A DNA stretch of 64,000 nt, from assembly GCA_963978895.1 (NCBI GenBank), contig OZ022243.1, forward strand, positions 3,969,455-4,033,454. The letters are read 5' to 3'. This document shows positions 10,526 to 26,228 of the stretch, piece by piece; positions within the stretch are counted from its first letter, which is position 1; the number at the start of each line of letters is the position of its first letter. Below the pieces are notes generated by a model that did no database searches, had not been told where the DNA came from, and worked only from the letters and a program-made list of their open reading frames with translations. Source of the DNA: Erpobdella octoculata. Its lineage: Eukaryota > Annelida > Clitellata > Hirudinida > Erpobdellidae. The position numbers and the translations under genes were made by a program.

Positions 10526-11917
10526 GTGAGTCGTGTTAACAACTTGTATTCAACATTAAATCTTATTCAAAATAGATTGGTGAGTCATATTTGATTTTAT
10601 ACGTTAACTTTCATTGAAAATATCGTTTACTTTTCTAGTCATGTAATTGCTTTAGTTTTCAATGCAATAACTCCATGTTAGAAATCAATCAGTGTCCAAA
10701 AAAGGTTTTCAAGTACTCCAGTTTTTTTTTTATAGTAAAGTTAAGACAAAAATGGAAACACATTTTAAATGAATTTTTCATATCAAGTTCATAATAAATG
10801 TTTAAAGATGCGAAGGTGTTCAAATTGGGACTTGATTCAGTTAAGCGATGATAACACTTCCCATATAATCTCATCAAACTTAATCTTTATTAGACAAAAC
10901 CTTCATCAAATACTTTACTGATAGACAAAATTCAACAATGTTTTCCATTAATAAATTTAATTTTGTCGTTGTATGAAGTATCTTTGTTTCAGATCAGTGC
11001 AAGGCTTGACGTGGTTTGTGTACAACTTCCTGTGGCTCTCATTTAAGATAATCTCACCAAAGACACTTACAAAGATTCTCTTTCTTGAGAATTCTATATT
11101 TAAGTCATTTCTATTTAAAGTTTTTAGTGTTGTCGAAAATGCGATATTTCTATTTTTGAATATATTCAAATTTGATGTTTTCCTTATTTAAACTTTAATT
11201 TGACGAAAATCTGTTCCTCGGTGTTCTAATGTGTGTAAATATTGTCACTGCTACTCCTTGTTTTCAGTGTTTCTTTGTTCTCAAATTTACCAAAATTTAA
11301 AATATTTTTTATTGAAGAATTAGAAAAGAAAGCCAAGCAAAAACATAAAAAAAATATATATTATTTCACCTGAACATCTAATCTATTAATCAGAATCATG
11401 TTATTGTTTAACGACAGAGCAGAGTAATAGTGGAAAAACTTTACGAAAAACGTAAACCGTAAAAATTGCGTCGTGCATTATACAAATCGGTCGAAAACCG
11501 GAAAAGGCGCAAGTGGCGATGTTGCAAACACGGAATAAATTAAACTTAAAAAACGAAACACAGTCTTGCATTGAAATATATTTTACAGATCTCAACAGTC
11601 AGACTCACTGCTTAAAAAGTACTTCAATGGGAAACGTGTAAGACACGACCGACCATTTCTCGAAAACAATAATTAAATTCCGCCGAATCGGTCGCTTCCG
11701 AAACGAGAGACTGTTTCTGAGTTGCCGAAGCTGCTATTGATTTAATCTCTATTTACCGTGTTTACATGATGTGGCAGAACAAATTTAACTTTTTTTTTTT
11801 TTAAATGTGCAAATCATTATCGCCAGAGAATTCATTTCTTAAAAAAAAACAAGCCTCAAATTTATGCAAATCAAGGACTGGGAGCATTTAATACGAGATT
11901 TAACATTTTATTTTATT
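10526..11917. other. Intergenic or 3' UTR stretch
   Basis: AT-rich. It holds a possible terminal exon of the left gene at 10993-11009. The part from about 11,400 to 11,917 is probably the 3' UTR of the minus-strand membrane-protein gene. No RNA gene, transposon end or convincing ORF was seen. Confidence 0.5.
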
Positions 11918-14635
<2,718 letters not shown>

Positions 14636-15129
14636 GTTTGCTGTTATTTTAGACTGATAAAAATAATAATCAAATACGAATCATTTTTACGTTAGGTCCA
14701 CAGAACTGTTTTTAATTTGTTGCGTTAATTTTTCGGTGCCTCAAAGCTTAATTATTTTAAGTACCACTATACGGATATGAAGCACAGGTAAGTTATTTTA
14801 CCTGCAGATGACTAACCAATGGAGGGCAAGCATGCATGTTTTGTACGCTGAAAACAATTTTTTTTAATTAAATATATAATAATTAAAAAATTAAACATAA
14901 ATTAAAAAACGCCTATTTTTATTTAAAATAAAAAAAAAACACTTTACTATCTATGATAAGTATGATATTTTGTTTCTAAAAAATTGTTTTTTTATCTAAA
15001 TAAATATCGTTGAATTATATTTTTTATTCAATGTTTTTGTAGGAAACTGCGCTATGAGGTAAAATAGAAGCATGCGGAATTTTCCTAATCGTATAACACA
15101 TCTCTCGTTGTTTTGTTCTTGATTTAGCA
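14636..15129. promoter_or_regulatory. Divergent intergenic region between membrane-protein gene and UBE2L3
   Basis: Only about 490 bp separate the two start codons, which point away from each other, so this region probably serves as a bidirectional promoter or contains two short ones plus non-coding first exons. It is AT-rich and I see no clear TATA box or initiator. Confidence 0.4.
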
Positions 15130-17489
15130 ATGGCCGCGACTCGAAGATTAACAAAAGTGAGTTTTTATGCTTTATTTATTTTTTCTAACATTAATTAGCT
15201 TTTTAGATTGATTCTAGATTAGTTGGTTTGTAAAATTGTTTCTTTACAGAAGCGCTTTGTATGTATATCATGGTTTCAGTTTTAAATTCTTAGCAACGCG
15301 TTTGTTGTCTCATTAAATATGCGAAAAACAAACACTTCATGTAAATAAATGGTTGATAATTTCATTATTAAAAGTTGTTTTGGGCGTCTCAAATGATTTT
15401 GCTAAAAAATACGACAAAATTATACCTGATATAAAACATACTAGGAGCCCTATTAAAAAAAAAATTTAAAAAGAAACAGTGCATGAAAATTGTTATTTTG
15501 TTAGAAGCCACGACCTGATTAATAAACTCTTGATTTCTTTATCATCATCATGAGAGTAGACATCTTAATCTTGGCTCTGGTCTTCTAAAACAATTTTTTA
15601 CTACATTACTAATTTTTACCTTATGACTTTATGAGTAAATTTAATTCATGCTAATGAAGATGATATTTTTCTGAAAGTCCACAAAGTTAACCCAGACCAA
15701 TAAGAATAGAATGAAAATAACATTTTAAATAGGTTTATTAAATAATAAATTTGGTAAGAAAAATATCCTGATGCACTTTTAATATAGCCTTTTTTGTCTC
15801 TTCTTATTGGCTGATTTTTTTTAAACAAAAGTTCTACTTTTTTTATTAACTTTGTTTATTAAAAAATATTAAATTATTAGTTTTATTTCTTGTTTGTGTA
15901 AAAGTGATTTTTACCATGAAATAACATTAATTATTTTATGTTTGAATTTTTTTCTGAAACATTATTGAATTTTATAACTTTTCAGGAATTGCAGGACATT
16001 AAAGCATTGAACCTTAAAGTTTTTCGAGACATTCACGTTGATGAGTCCAATATTCTTCAATGGACAGGGCTAGTCGTGCCAGTACGTTTCAATTTCTTGT
16101 AAAACTGTAGAATCTCATAACACAAAACAACAATTATAAGCTCTACCTATTATATCACATTACACACCTTTCCCTTACCCTAACCTCCCCTTTTCCTTTT
16201 TTACAATGGGAGATTATGAGAGATAACTTTAGAGATAAGCACATAGATAATAAAGAGCAATTATGCTGCTAGAAATCTTGAGAGCTGTTTTTCGTTAGCT
16301 GTTGAAGTTTATCACAACATTTATTATGATCATTATGTATATTATGAGATTGACATTTGTATTATGTAATAATTTCTTTGACTTTTATTAATCAGACATT
16401 TATAGTCAGTCCTGTAAACAAAATATCACTAACATTGCATTGCAGACATCAATTGCAATATAAATAAAAGCTTAAATAGACAATAAAATTTTATAAACAG
16501 GTATTAATTATGCTTAAGGAAAACTAGATTGGTATAAATATTGCCCTCAAATTTAATATATCTTATATTCTCATTGTTTATTTGTTCAAAAACACCTAAA
16601 ATCCCAGCCACGTGGCTATACCGAATACTTATTAAGCAGAAGTAATGACTAGAGTACAGCTCGGTATGTTTCATAGGCTAAAGTTTCAGGCCCTGTTCGG
16701 GCCGTGTTTACAGTCACTTGGCACAAGAATCTAGACCAAGCTTGACTTCAAGTCCTGTTTGAGTCAAGCAGTACTCTTATAAGAACACCCAATATTTGTA
16801 ACTAAATTTTTTTAACTTATGGTTAGGATTTGCTCATTTAAATTGGAATGGTTTTTTGTCTCCACCATCGTCAGCACTGACAGAGGATTTTGTTTCAATT
16901 GGTCAGCATGACTTATTATTTTAACTTATTATTCCGCTTTCAGGAGAACTCTCCCTACAACAAAGGCGCATTCAAGGTCAGAATAGATTTCCCGGCTGAG
17001 TACCCTTTCAAGCCTCCCAAGATCACCTTCCTGACAAAGATCTACCACCCGAACATAGATGAGAAGGGTCAAGTCTGTCTGCCCATAATTTCTTCTGAGA
17101 ACTGGAAGCCTGCCACTAGAACTGATCAGGGTTTGTTGTTGCGTTTTGTTTTTTTTCTTCTTATATTTTTTTGCAGCATGGCAACGTTGATAACATAAGA
17201 AATTGTCATTATACAAGTTATTTTAATATGTATATTACAACACACATTCACACTTTTTATTTTTGTATTTTTATTATATATATATTACTATAACTCCTAA
17301 TTAAATTAAATTTTGTTTTGTTTTTTTTCATCAGTTATTCAGGCTCTGGCTGCGCTCGTCAACGATCCTGAACCCGATCACCCTCTGAGGGCAGACTTGG
17401 CTGAGGAATACACCAAAGATAAAAAGAAGTTCCTCAAGAATGCCGAAGAACACACGAAAAAGTTCGCAGAAAAGAGGCCATCCGATTGA
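15130..17489 (+). CDS. UBE2L3: Ubiquitin-conjugating enzyme E2 L3 (UbcH7 type), complete
   Basis: Four exons: 15130-15156, 15986-16081, 16944-17130, 17335-17489, with agreeing phases and stop TGA. They give 154 residues, the same length as human UBE2L3. The E2 fold is evident: [11 protein letters not shown] start, [12 protein letters not shown], then the HPN motif and catalytic Cys at residue 86 in GQVCLP, ending EKRPSD. Phe63, which contacts RING and HECT E3s, and D118-H119 in [12 protein letters not shown], the feature linked to the cysteine-only reactivity of UBE2L3 with RBR and HECT ligases, are both kept. The protein transfers ubiquitin from E1 to such ligases in cytosol and nucleus. A polyadenylation signal AATAAA lies at 17607-17612. 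Intron 2 holds a hAT-type MITE. Confidence 0.97.
16650..16778 (+). mobile_element. hAT-type MITE (TAGAGTAC...GTACTCTTA family) in UBE2L3 intron 2
   Basis: A short non-coding element starting TAGAGTAC and ending GCAGTACTCT, with an interior of GGGCC- and AAGTC-containing words shared with copies at 19,799 and 52,621. The flanks show only a weak 8-bp duplication here (GTAATGAC versus ATAAGAAC). Better-preserved copies support the call. Confidence 0.55.
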
Positions 17490-18462
17490 GAGAGAGAGCG
17501 GGGAGGAAAGAAATAGGCGATGATGCGGTCTGTGATGGGAATAATTTATGTGCACGTCAATAACTTACAAACTTTTTTTCTTCTATGAATATAATTTAGA
17601 TAAATCAATAAATGCACCCATAAAGTATCACGGACAAATTGTTTGCTACGTAGAGAATCCAAATACTAAATTTTTTTTGGTCATGTACCTCTCTTCTCGA
17701 ACGCAAGATGCAAAAGCTATCACGTGGCTTGCGTCGGCTCTTTGTTATGTAAATCAAAATACTTTCATCGGGCACTTTCATTTGTCTCAGTTTAACATCT
17801 TCATTTGTTTCGTGATTTGAGAAAAGTGTAAAAAAATGATTAGTTTGATTGAGGTTGACTTCTTTGTTCTGTTTTTGTGTGTTAATTAATTTTAGGAATA
17901 TAAAACATAATCCACTATTATAGTTTTCTTAATTAACAAAAATAATCTAAATAAAAATCGTTTTCACTCATTCAAAACATGGTGGTTATTTTCTTAACTG
18001 GTTTTTGGTTTAAAATCGGAATGTAGATTGAACTAGAGATATCTCCCACATTTCCCGTCACTAATTATAATAATGTTAATAAATTTACAGATTTTTATTA
18101 ATAAATAGCCCACATTTTTAACTAGATTACGCTTCTTTCAATTCATGGGACAGAATAGTTTGTATTTAAACAAATTGAAGTTCAGATGGCTTGTAATTCT
18201 AATAATATCAATCAAGGCAAATTTCAAAAACAAAGATATTTGAAAAGTCATTACATTAGTAGAACAATTTTTCATTGAAAGCTGGTAGTTTGGTTAGATT
18301 GAAGCAAAAAGTCTTTTCACACCGATTGCACTAGATTCAGGTTATCTGTTATAGGTCATTTCTGTTAGTAGGCTTATAGTGGAAACGAGTGTTACATTTA
18401 ATCGTGAAAAGTCATTTAAAACTAAGCTTGGTATAACATGGGAGTTTCATTTTTATTGCCAT
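17490..18462. other. Convergent intergenic region
   Basis: 3' UTR of UBE2L3 (AATAAA at 17607-17612) and the 3' UTR of the minus-strand TMEM79-like gene meet here. Otherwise AT-rich, with no further gene seen. Confidence 0.5.
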
Positions 18463-19032
18463 CTAACCGAGTAGTGACACGAACAGGTTGTAAACACAGA
18501 ACAGAGACAAGGCCACGGAGGGCCAGAAGGTTATCGAAAACCCGACAGATCTGTTGGTCCGATTGTTGTCCGGGCTGTTGTACCCGACGTAGAAAAGTAT
18601 TCTTCCGACAACAAAACAGAGAACCACGATCGGTATAAGCTTCATCTGATTGGGCGTGAACCAGGTCGATGCGGCCAATTGCAGGGTCAGACTGAGAATG
18701 AGCTGCTCGAATGTATTCTGTAAGACTCGTTGAGGAATTTCTACCACGTGTTTGTCCTTCGTAGAGAGCGGATCCATCTGCTCAGAGTTGAAGCGACAGT
18801 TGCCCACGTGACCTATGAGAAACATGAACACCAAGACTGATGGAACGTTGCACTGCAGTGTAAATGCTATTCTGTCACCGGCAGACTGAAGATTAGGAAG
18901 TCTTACTGGCAAGTATTTGTAGATTAAGAACGATATGACCATGGTGGTCAGTATCGAGAGAGAAACGTTTCTTTTAATTTTGTTCTGAACTTCATTAAGT
19001 TTCTTGTCTTCAACGACTGTTACTTTCACCAT
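18463..19032 (-). CDS. TMEM79: TMEM79/MAPEG-like multi-pass membrane protein
   Basis: A single open frame of 189 residues from ATG at 19032 to the stop at 18463. About five hydrophobic segments are visible: about 25-41, 59-77, 106-124, 131-150 and 166-187. The motif G-R-I-L-F-Y-V-G-Y...R-S-x-G-F (about residues 141-165) and the N-T-x-E-Q segment before it are typical of the MAPEG fold and close to vertebrate TMEM79 (mattrin). Classical MAPEG enzymes act on glutathione and eicosanoids; TMEM79 itself acts in endo-lysosomal and Golgi membranes, reportedly in receptor turnover. The N-terminal polar half of vertebrate TMEM79 is absent, so this is a minimal MAPEG-domain form. Other short MAPEG proteins remain possible. 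Confidence 0.75.
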   Translation of the reverse strand: MVKVTVVEDKKLNEVQNKIKRNVSLSILTTMVISFLIYKYLPVRLPNLQSAGDRIAFTLQCNVPSVLVFMFLIGHVGNCRFNSEQMDPLSTKDKHVVEIPQRVLQNTFEQLILSLTLQLAASTWFTPNQMKLIPIVVLCFVVGRILFYVGYNSPDNNRTNRSVGFSITFWPSVALSLFCVYNLFVSLLG

Positions 19033-21132
19033 TCTGAAATTCTGTGAAAAAACGGAATATTGGGGTTGCGGTAAAACAGGTAATAAACCAGATAAGTGGT
19101 CTGCAAAAAGATAGTCGGCAATACAATATAAGGTCGTGCTTAGTGCAAAATCTTCTTAAAATCACTTTAAAAAATATATCAAATGTTATCAAACAAAAAT
19201 TTTACCGTTGCAAAAAGTGTTTGCAGATCAAAGAGTATGTCACGAATGTCGATTACAAGATGAGTTCAGCTACGTATTACAGCACGGCAAACAAAGTCTA
19301 ATTGAGTGTGTAAAGTGTAGTAAGGCGTATGAATAACTCATTATAATTTTACATAGTAACGACGGCCTGTGCACTTGGCCTACTAGCACAAGAACTTCAG
19401 TATTGCCTTAAGTTTCTGTTAAATCGCAAGTCGCCCATACCTATATTACTCTTTGCCTGCCAAACTACGAATGACAGTTGCGTTAACAAAATCATCACAA
19501 AATAAAAATCAGTCATATTTGTCATATTGGTTAATGATGAGGATGATGTGTCGTCACTATATTTTTTATAGTTAATAAACATCTTTCTCACTCAAGTCAT
19601 ATAGGTAAACGGGAGTGTCATCCTTGACCTTTGACGGAATTTGGCTGATTTTGCTACTTTTTTACAACTGGTTAACAGATGGAAATCCAGATTGCAGAAT
19701 TCATAACCTCTTCAACAGACGTTTTGCTTGTACAGTCTTCCTGCTCGCCACAGTGGCGCACAACTTTGTTTAGTGGGAAAAAAAATCAACATACTGACTA
19801 GGGTACTACACGTACGGATAGGCCCTTGTTTTAGGGGCTTTCAAAAATATACACGGGCCACGATTTTGGTTCCAAGTATGGCAACTTGAGCCTGGAAGAA
19901 CAAGCCGGGCTTGCAATTTTGATCTATGAAACGAGCAGTACTCTAATATTGACAGTCTTTTCTAGAGTTTCTCTTTCTAACCAAATAAAAATTTCTATAA
20001 TTTCAACTGGTTTGCGATGCGCGTTACCTTCGTAGCGGGTTGTTGTGCAAATTGCACTTTAAAACTTGTAGGTATATCATTATAAAACTAAAGATTGACT
20101 GAACACTTGCAAGAATTCATCTAATTTATTAGAGGATTTTCTAGACACAAAAGTCATTAGCTTCGACGGCAAAATGCACAAAAATTTATTCCTATAGATT
20201 TCGCCTACGCGCATAAGTGCTGGCATTATAAATAAGTTGAACTAACACATCAAGCAGATACAAAAAAAGAAATAAAAAATAATTTAAATACGACAACCTC
20301 AAAATGACGATAAAACCGTTTTGAAATGCTTGTGCGCATATTCTAAACAACCCTGAAATAAATAAACATACGTGGGGGCGAAGAGAATAAGAAAGATCTT
20401 CTACCGGACAACAACTGCGGGAGGCTAGCTAGCTGCTACAAAGAAGGAAAACATGTCGAAAGACGACAACTAATAAAATAGTTTGAGAAAAACTATGCGA
20501 AAAGAACACGTGAAAACTGAAAAAAGAGTTGAGCATGACCGAAGTTAAAACTCAGACGGTTTTGAAGAGAGAAAAAAACAGGAACAAAAACAGAAACGAA
20601 ATTCGATTGATGAAAATAAGTAACCACGGATGGTAAAAATCGCTTAATGAGGAATTTATGCGAGAAATTTCAACCAGACGATGACACAGATCACAATATC
20701 GTCATCACCACCATCAGAACATATACAAACACTGGTAATAAAATCACAGGATATAAAATAAAATGCGTAAAATCAGAAGTAAGAATTTGATCAATTTACG
20801 AAGAAAAAAAAACCTGAATAACCAATCAGAAAATAGATGACTCATCTCGCAATAAGATGCAGTGAGGTGCACATTTTACAAGACATTCAACACCGTTATC
20901 ATGACAACAGACCCTCAACAACCATCATAGTCAGCAGCATCATCATCATCATTATATCAAATGATAAACTGAATAAAATAAAAAAAGAACCGATTAGAAA
21001 CAAATGACTATTTGTCTCAAGTGTCATATAATTCAATCACCGAGTGCACACACATGCTCGCACAGACGCAACGCACAAGCCTTCTGTCCTTCGTCTCTAG
21101 CTCATTTCCCCGGCAATTTTTGTGGAGCAAGT
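19033..21132. other. Intergenic stretch between TMEM79-like gene and GPD1 3' end
   Basis: AT-rich and mostly featureless apart from a hAT MITE at 19,799-19,945. The part near 21,000 is probably GPD1 3' UTR. No ORF here looks coding. Confidence 0.5.
19799..19945 (+). mobile_element. hAT-type MITE with 8-bp target duplication
   Basis: 147 bp starting TAGGGTACTACACG and ending GCAGTACTCTA, flanked by ATACTGAC at 19791-19798 and ATATTGAC at 19946-19953 (7 of 8 bases equal). The TAG-x-G start and 8-bp duplication are hallmarks of hAT elements. The interior is non-coding. Confidence 0.72.
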
Positions 21133-24100
21133 TCAAGAATGGTTCTTCAAGCAGTCGATCAAATCCTCGGGACGAATCTCCTGCTTGCAGATTCTGTGGA
21201 TGGCCACAAACAGCGGGAAACTGGATGGCAAATGAATTTAACAATTAATTTAACAAATAATATTTAATTATAACATCGAACATAATAAATAACCAATACA
21301 TGTTGGTTTTTAGATAACTATTGAAAATTTTCAAAACAAGTATTGACACTCAAGATAGTGGGTTTTCTTAATGTTCAAGATGACATGTATTGGCACATTG
21401 AAAAAGAAGGATGATAACACATCACATTACACATACATTGACATCCAAAATGATTGATAATTACATTAAAAAAGGTGGATGTTCACATTCAAGATAATAA
21501 GTACACATTTACAAAATAATGGGTTTAATAATTCCTTTGCTTTTCACCATAATGATAAAGATGAAACACATTTAGCAGTGCACTAGACTTACCTGGCTTA
21601 CATTATCCTGTGCATTTAAAAATTTGGAACTCATTTAAATATACACTGACTCAGGACACCTCAACATGACATGCACACGACAACACGACATGCATACGAC
21701 AACACGACATGCATACGACAACACGACATGCATACGCTAACACGACATTCATACCACAACATGACATGCATACGCTAACATGACATGCATACGCTAACAC
21801 GACATACATACGCTAACACGACATACATACGCTAACACGACATGCACACGACAACACGACATGCATACGACAACATGACATGCATACGACAACACGACAT
21901 CAACACGACATACATACGCTAACACGACATGCATACGACAACACAACATGCATACGACAACACGACATGCATACGACAACACGACATGCATACGACAACA
22001 TGACATGCATACGACAACACGACATGCATACGCTAACATGACATGCATACGACAACACGACATGCATACGACAACACGACATGCATACGACAACACGACA
22101 TGCATACGACAACACGACATGCATACACTAACATGACATGCATACGACAACACGACATGCATACGACAACACGACATGCATACGACAACATGACATGCAT
22201 ACGACAACATGAAATGGAAATGCATACGACAACAGAGAAACAACAAAAAAAAACCAACTCCTTCAGCTGGTTCCTCTCGGTGAGGAACTTGAAAACTTCT
22301 TCGGCCGTCGGAGGGCCCTGCAACTTCTGCCCGTTCAAAAGTTCGTCCTCCAATTGCTCGAGGGTCTACAAAAATAAACCAATCATGGTTCAACAGTAGA
22401 AAAATGGTTGCTAGCATAAATCTGAGATGCTAATAACTTTTAAAACATATATCAGATAGATATCTGGAAAACCAATTGATATAATGAGTTCAATTAATTT
22501 GAGATCAGTAACACAGAAAGAACTTAGGGAACTGAAGCTTTTATAACGAATCTGAATTATTTAAAGTTATAGAAAGTCAGTTTACGAATACATTAAAATC
22601 ATATCTATTATGAATACACTAAAATAATATCTCTTATGAATGATAAAAATAAAAACAAATATTAAAAATGTGAGCTCACCTTATCTCCCTTGGCTTGCAC
22701 GAACGCCTCGGCAACCTTCCGGTTTCTTCCGCAGTAGCAAGTCGTGACGAGATCGGCAAACCCGCAACTCTCGAGGAAAGTCTCTATGCGAGCCTCTGAA
22801 ATTCAAGAAAGCCGTTATTATGATTATTACTATTATGTAGTAGCAATGAAAATTGTCGTATATATATATAAATTGTATTTTCATTATTACAAATAACAAA
22901 AAGAAATTTATTAAAAATTGACTAAAATAATAAATAAAGTAATAAAATAAAATAAAAATAATAATAATAGCTAATTTATAGCAAAGCATCAGAGGAATGT
23001 AAATCTATTAATAGAAAGGTGGACTTTTCAAGAGTTTCTTAAAAGACATACCAGTAAAATATCGATTGCAAAAGAGTACAATCTCCATGAATCCGAGCCT
23101 GATGATGGCAGCCTTCGTGTTTCCACCGCATTTCATTCCGTCGACTATCCCCGCTCCAACTGCAACTACGTTCTGTAACGTAAATGAAACACACGCGCGT
23201 AAGGATTTACAGGCGTTCTACAACACGTACGCATTCGTAAATACACGAGCGTAATGAATCTTGCACACACACACACACTGGTGCCCAATAACTTACACTA
23301 CGAGTTTGTATAACAAAAAATTTGGGAATACAAATAAACTGCATTGAAAATATGTGGAGCTCAAAAAATCAAGATTATTATCTTCTCTAATTTTTTCTGT
23401 GTAAATGAGGACGCTGAGTAATTATTTATTTATCTCTTAAATTAAAATCTTTCCCTTAATAGCATTCAAAGTATAATAGCATAATTATTAGATATAATAT
23501 ATAAATAAGACAAATAAAAGTTAATGTTACAATAAAGAAATAAGATAATTTATAGAAATAGTTATGAGCAAACCAAATTCAAATCAAACATTTCAGATAT
23601 TTTAACATCCCAAAAAAGTCCAATTTAGCACCAGAACGTTTTGAACCAAAATCTGGAGAAGCCTGTTGCCATCACCAAGCGAGATATGCCATTTATAATC
23701 GGTCACAGTAATTTGCAGATGTAAATTATTCTAAACGGGTTGTTACATGTAAAAAACACAACTGCTCTCTCTTTTTTTAATACAAGCAGCAAGCAATCTC
23801 TCTCCTGCATAATGATCTATCTATATTATGCTGGTTTTTTTTTATAAACTCTCCTGTTATGAGAAACATTTGCAAATCAATTCACAGACAACTCGCGAAA
23901 CTTTAAACACGCAGTTTGATTTTTCAGACAACACAGCACCAACCCGAATTAACACTCTTCTCTCAGAGATGTAATTAACAACCAAGATGCTCGTGTCCCA
24001 GTCAAAGTATGCCCCTTGTAAATTTTTAATGTTGGCATCTTAATGTAATTAACAACCAAGATGCTCACACCTCAGCCAAATTATGCCCCTTGTAAATTCT

Positions 24101-26228
24101 TAATGTTGGCACCTTAACAAGAAGGGACTCGTGGCCACGACGACCATACTTCAGTCGTGCCCCCCCTGCTGTTCTCGAGGAACAGCCCGTAAAACACTGA
24201 CCTTAAGAGCCCCGCACAGTTCAACGGTCTCCTCGTCTGGAACGACTGCGATTCTGAAGTACGGGGTGTGGAAGAGATCCTTCAACAACCTGCCCATCGC
24301 TTCATCCCTGCAACCTTGAAAACGAATGAACGGCGACGATTTGTTAACTTCTCGGTTAAAAATATATTCATGCATGAGTCATGTAATTCTAGCAAAGAAA
24401 AACACAACCCGCAGAACAATTCAAAGAACACCAATTAATTATCTTTTTTAATTATTGGTCTAATTAAGAACTCATTAATAATAATATAATATAATAGCTA
24501 CATCAACTAGCAAATCAACCTCATTAAAGAACAAAACCTTCACATCCATTTATCAACATTCATTTCTTAAAAGTCACCTCTCTCACTGAGCTACAGTTTA
24601 TCTCCGCATCAAATCCTTGTTCAATATTGATTCCCACTTGAAACCAAACCGATCAATGCCTGCTTCACAACCCCCCCAGCATTTTTCCCACCTATACTCC
24701 TCCCGATCAAAAACTCAAATTCCGCTGACCAATCGTAGCTTCACAGAAGAGACCACTGGCAACTTCTCCGGCAATGTTGGCACCCATGAGAACAGCACAG
24801 GGAATGCTCAGCTCCCTTCTGACGATGTTCGAGATCAGATCCAACCTTCCCTCACTCATGTCCAAGCCCTGGTCGATGAAAAAAAGTAAAACTTTAACGC
24901 CACAAAAGTAATCTTTAAAAAAAAACAATTTTAACTTTTAAAATGGAACAGCAGTACGTACTGTGTACATCACGTAATGATTGTAAACAAGCAAACAAAT
25001 AAAAACTCAGAGAATTCACATCAGAGGCAATAAAACTAAATCATGACTCGTAATATAACATAAATTCATAATTGTTTGGCTATAGAATTTTCTCATCCAG
25101 TTAGTAGAGGCCACAACAATATTAATCTGCACTAGCTAATTCTTAATTGCACACAACACTCGCTGAGTAATTTCAAGCAAAAAAAAGCCTTACAAATTGC
25201 ATGCAGCTATAAAGAATTAAAACAATCGAACTAATGCAAATTACATAACGTTCTAATGGAACAAAATATAAGTAAAAGGTTCATCAACAAAGGAGCTGAA
25301 ATGCCTGAAATAAGCTTGCTAAAGAAGTTAGTTTGACAATAAAGGACTCTGACCTTGATTAGGGACACACAGATGGCAGTGTCCTTCACCTTGCCCTTTA
25401 AAGTCCTGCAAATTCCATGGACGAATTGATGCGGTGTTACGAAGACGATGATATCAGCTCCGTCAACCACACGCACCAAATCAGGGTCTGCAACCTGTAG
25501 TTTATTTTTCAATAATTAAAAGCCTCATTAATAACTCTTTTATAATCATATCTGCAGAATTTTTCAATAACTTATAATGCATTGAAGAACAGTTTCCCAT
25601 TCAAATTATGCCGAAGATTAAAAAAACCATGAAAAAGATGGTTATGAGGAAGAAAACTAACAATGTTCTCTGGAATGATGTGACCGGGAAGATATTTTAC
25701 GTTCTCGTGATCGGTGTTGATGATTTCGGTGAGTTTTCTTCCTTCTATAATCTCCTCGTACACATACATCGGGACGGTGTGTTGGAACTTCCCGTTAGCT
25801 ACCACATTCTCGCCAATTATTTTGGCTATGGCCATACCCCTGGATTCATAAATAATGACATTAAAAAATTATTCAAGTGTACAACTCAAGGTGGCATAAT
25901 AAATAATCTAAATATAAATCTAATAAGCCTCAAAAAGCGAATATATATATATATATATATATATATTAAATTATATGCGAGGAAATCTCCCGCACTTCAA
26001 TGGCGCACTTGTACACAGCAAATAAATTTTATTCTATTTCGCAAAACGGTCGAAATTAGCGAGTTTATCATTTTTGATTATATTTAGCCTTCTTAGCGTT
26101 CTTTTTTTATTTTCATCAACGACATTTTATTATTTCATTTTAAAAGAATTTCGCAATAAATAGAAATAAAAATAACAGAAGACCTACCAGTTTCCTGAGC
26201 CGACGATACACACTTTCTTTCCGGGCAT
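21133..26228 (-). CDS. GPD1: Cytosolic NAD-dependent glycerol-3-phosphate dehydrogenase, complete
   Basis: Nine minus-strand exons with agreeing phases: 26228-26188, 25839-25662, 25494-25354, 24868-24730, 24314-24202, 23172-23052, 22795-22680, 22365-22259, 21220-21133. They give 347 residues (human GPD1 has 349). The enzyme interconverts dihydroxyacetone phosphate and glycerol 3-phosphate with NADH in the cytosol. Visible signatures: the NAD-binding GSGNWG near the N-terminus (split by intron 1), KLTEIIN with [22 protein letters not shown] with Lys120, CGALK with Lys204 before [20 protein letters not shown], and [11 protein letters not shown] (phosphate-binding Arg). The C-terminus ends LIDCLKNHS then TGA. 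Lys120 and Lys204 match the human numbering of the active-site lysines. No truncation or frameshift is seen. Confidence 0.96.
21660..22230 (+). repeat. 19-bp minisatellite in the last intron of GPD1
   Basis: About 30 copies of ATGCATACGACAACACGAC with a few variants (acgctaac, acaacatg). It lies between the last two coding exons of GPD1. All long frames through it on both strands are repeat artefacts of Cys/His/Val/Met or Thr/His composition. Confidence 0.92.

Noticed and set aside
21660..22417. 207-residue frame rich in Cys, Met, His and Val on the minus strand
   Set aside because: It reads through the 19-bp minisatellite in the last GPD1 intron; only a short piece overlaps the real exon 22365-22259, in another frame for much of its length.
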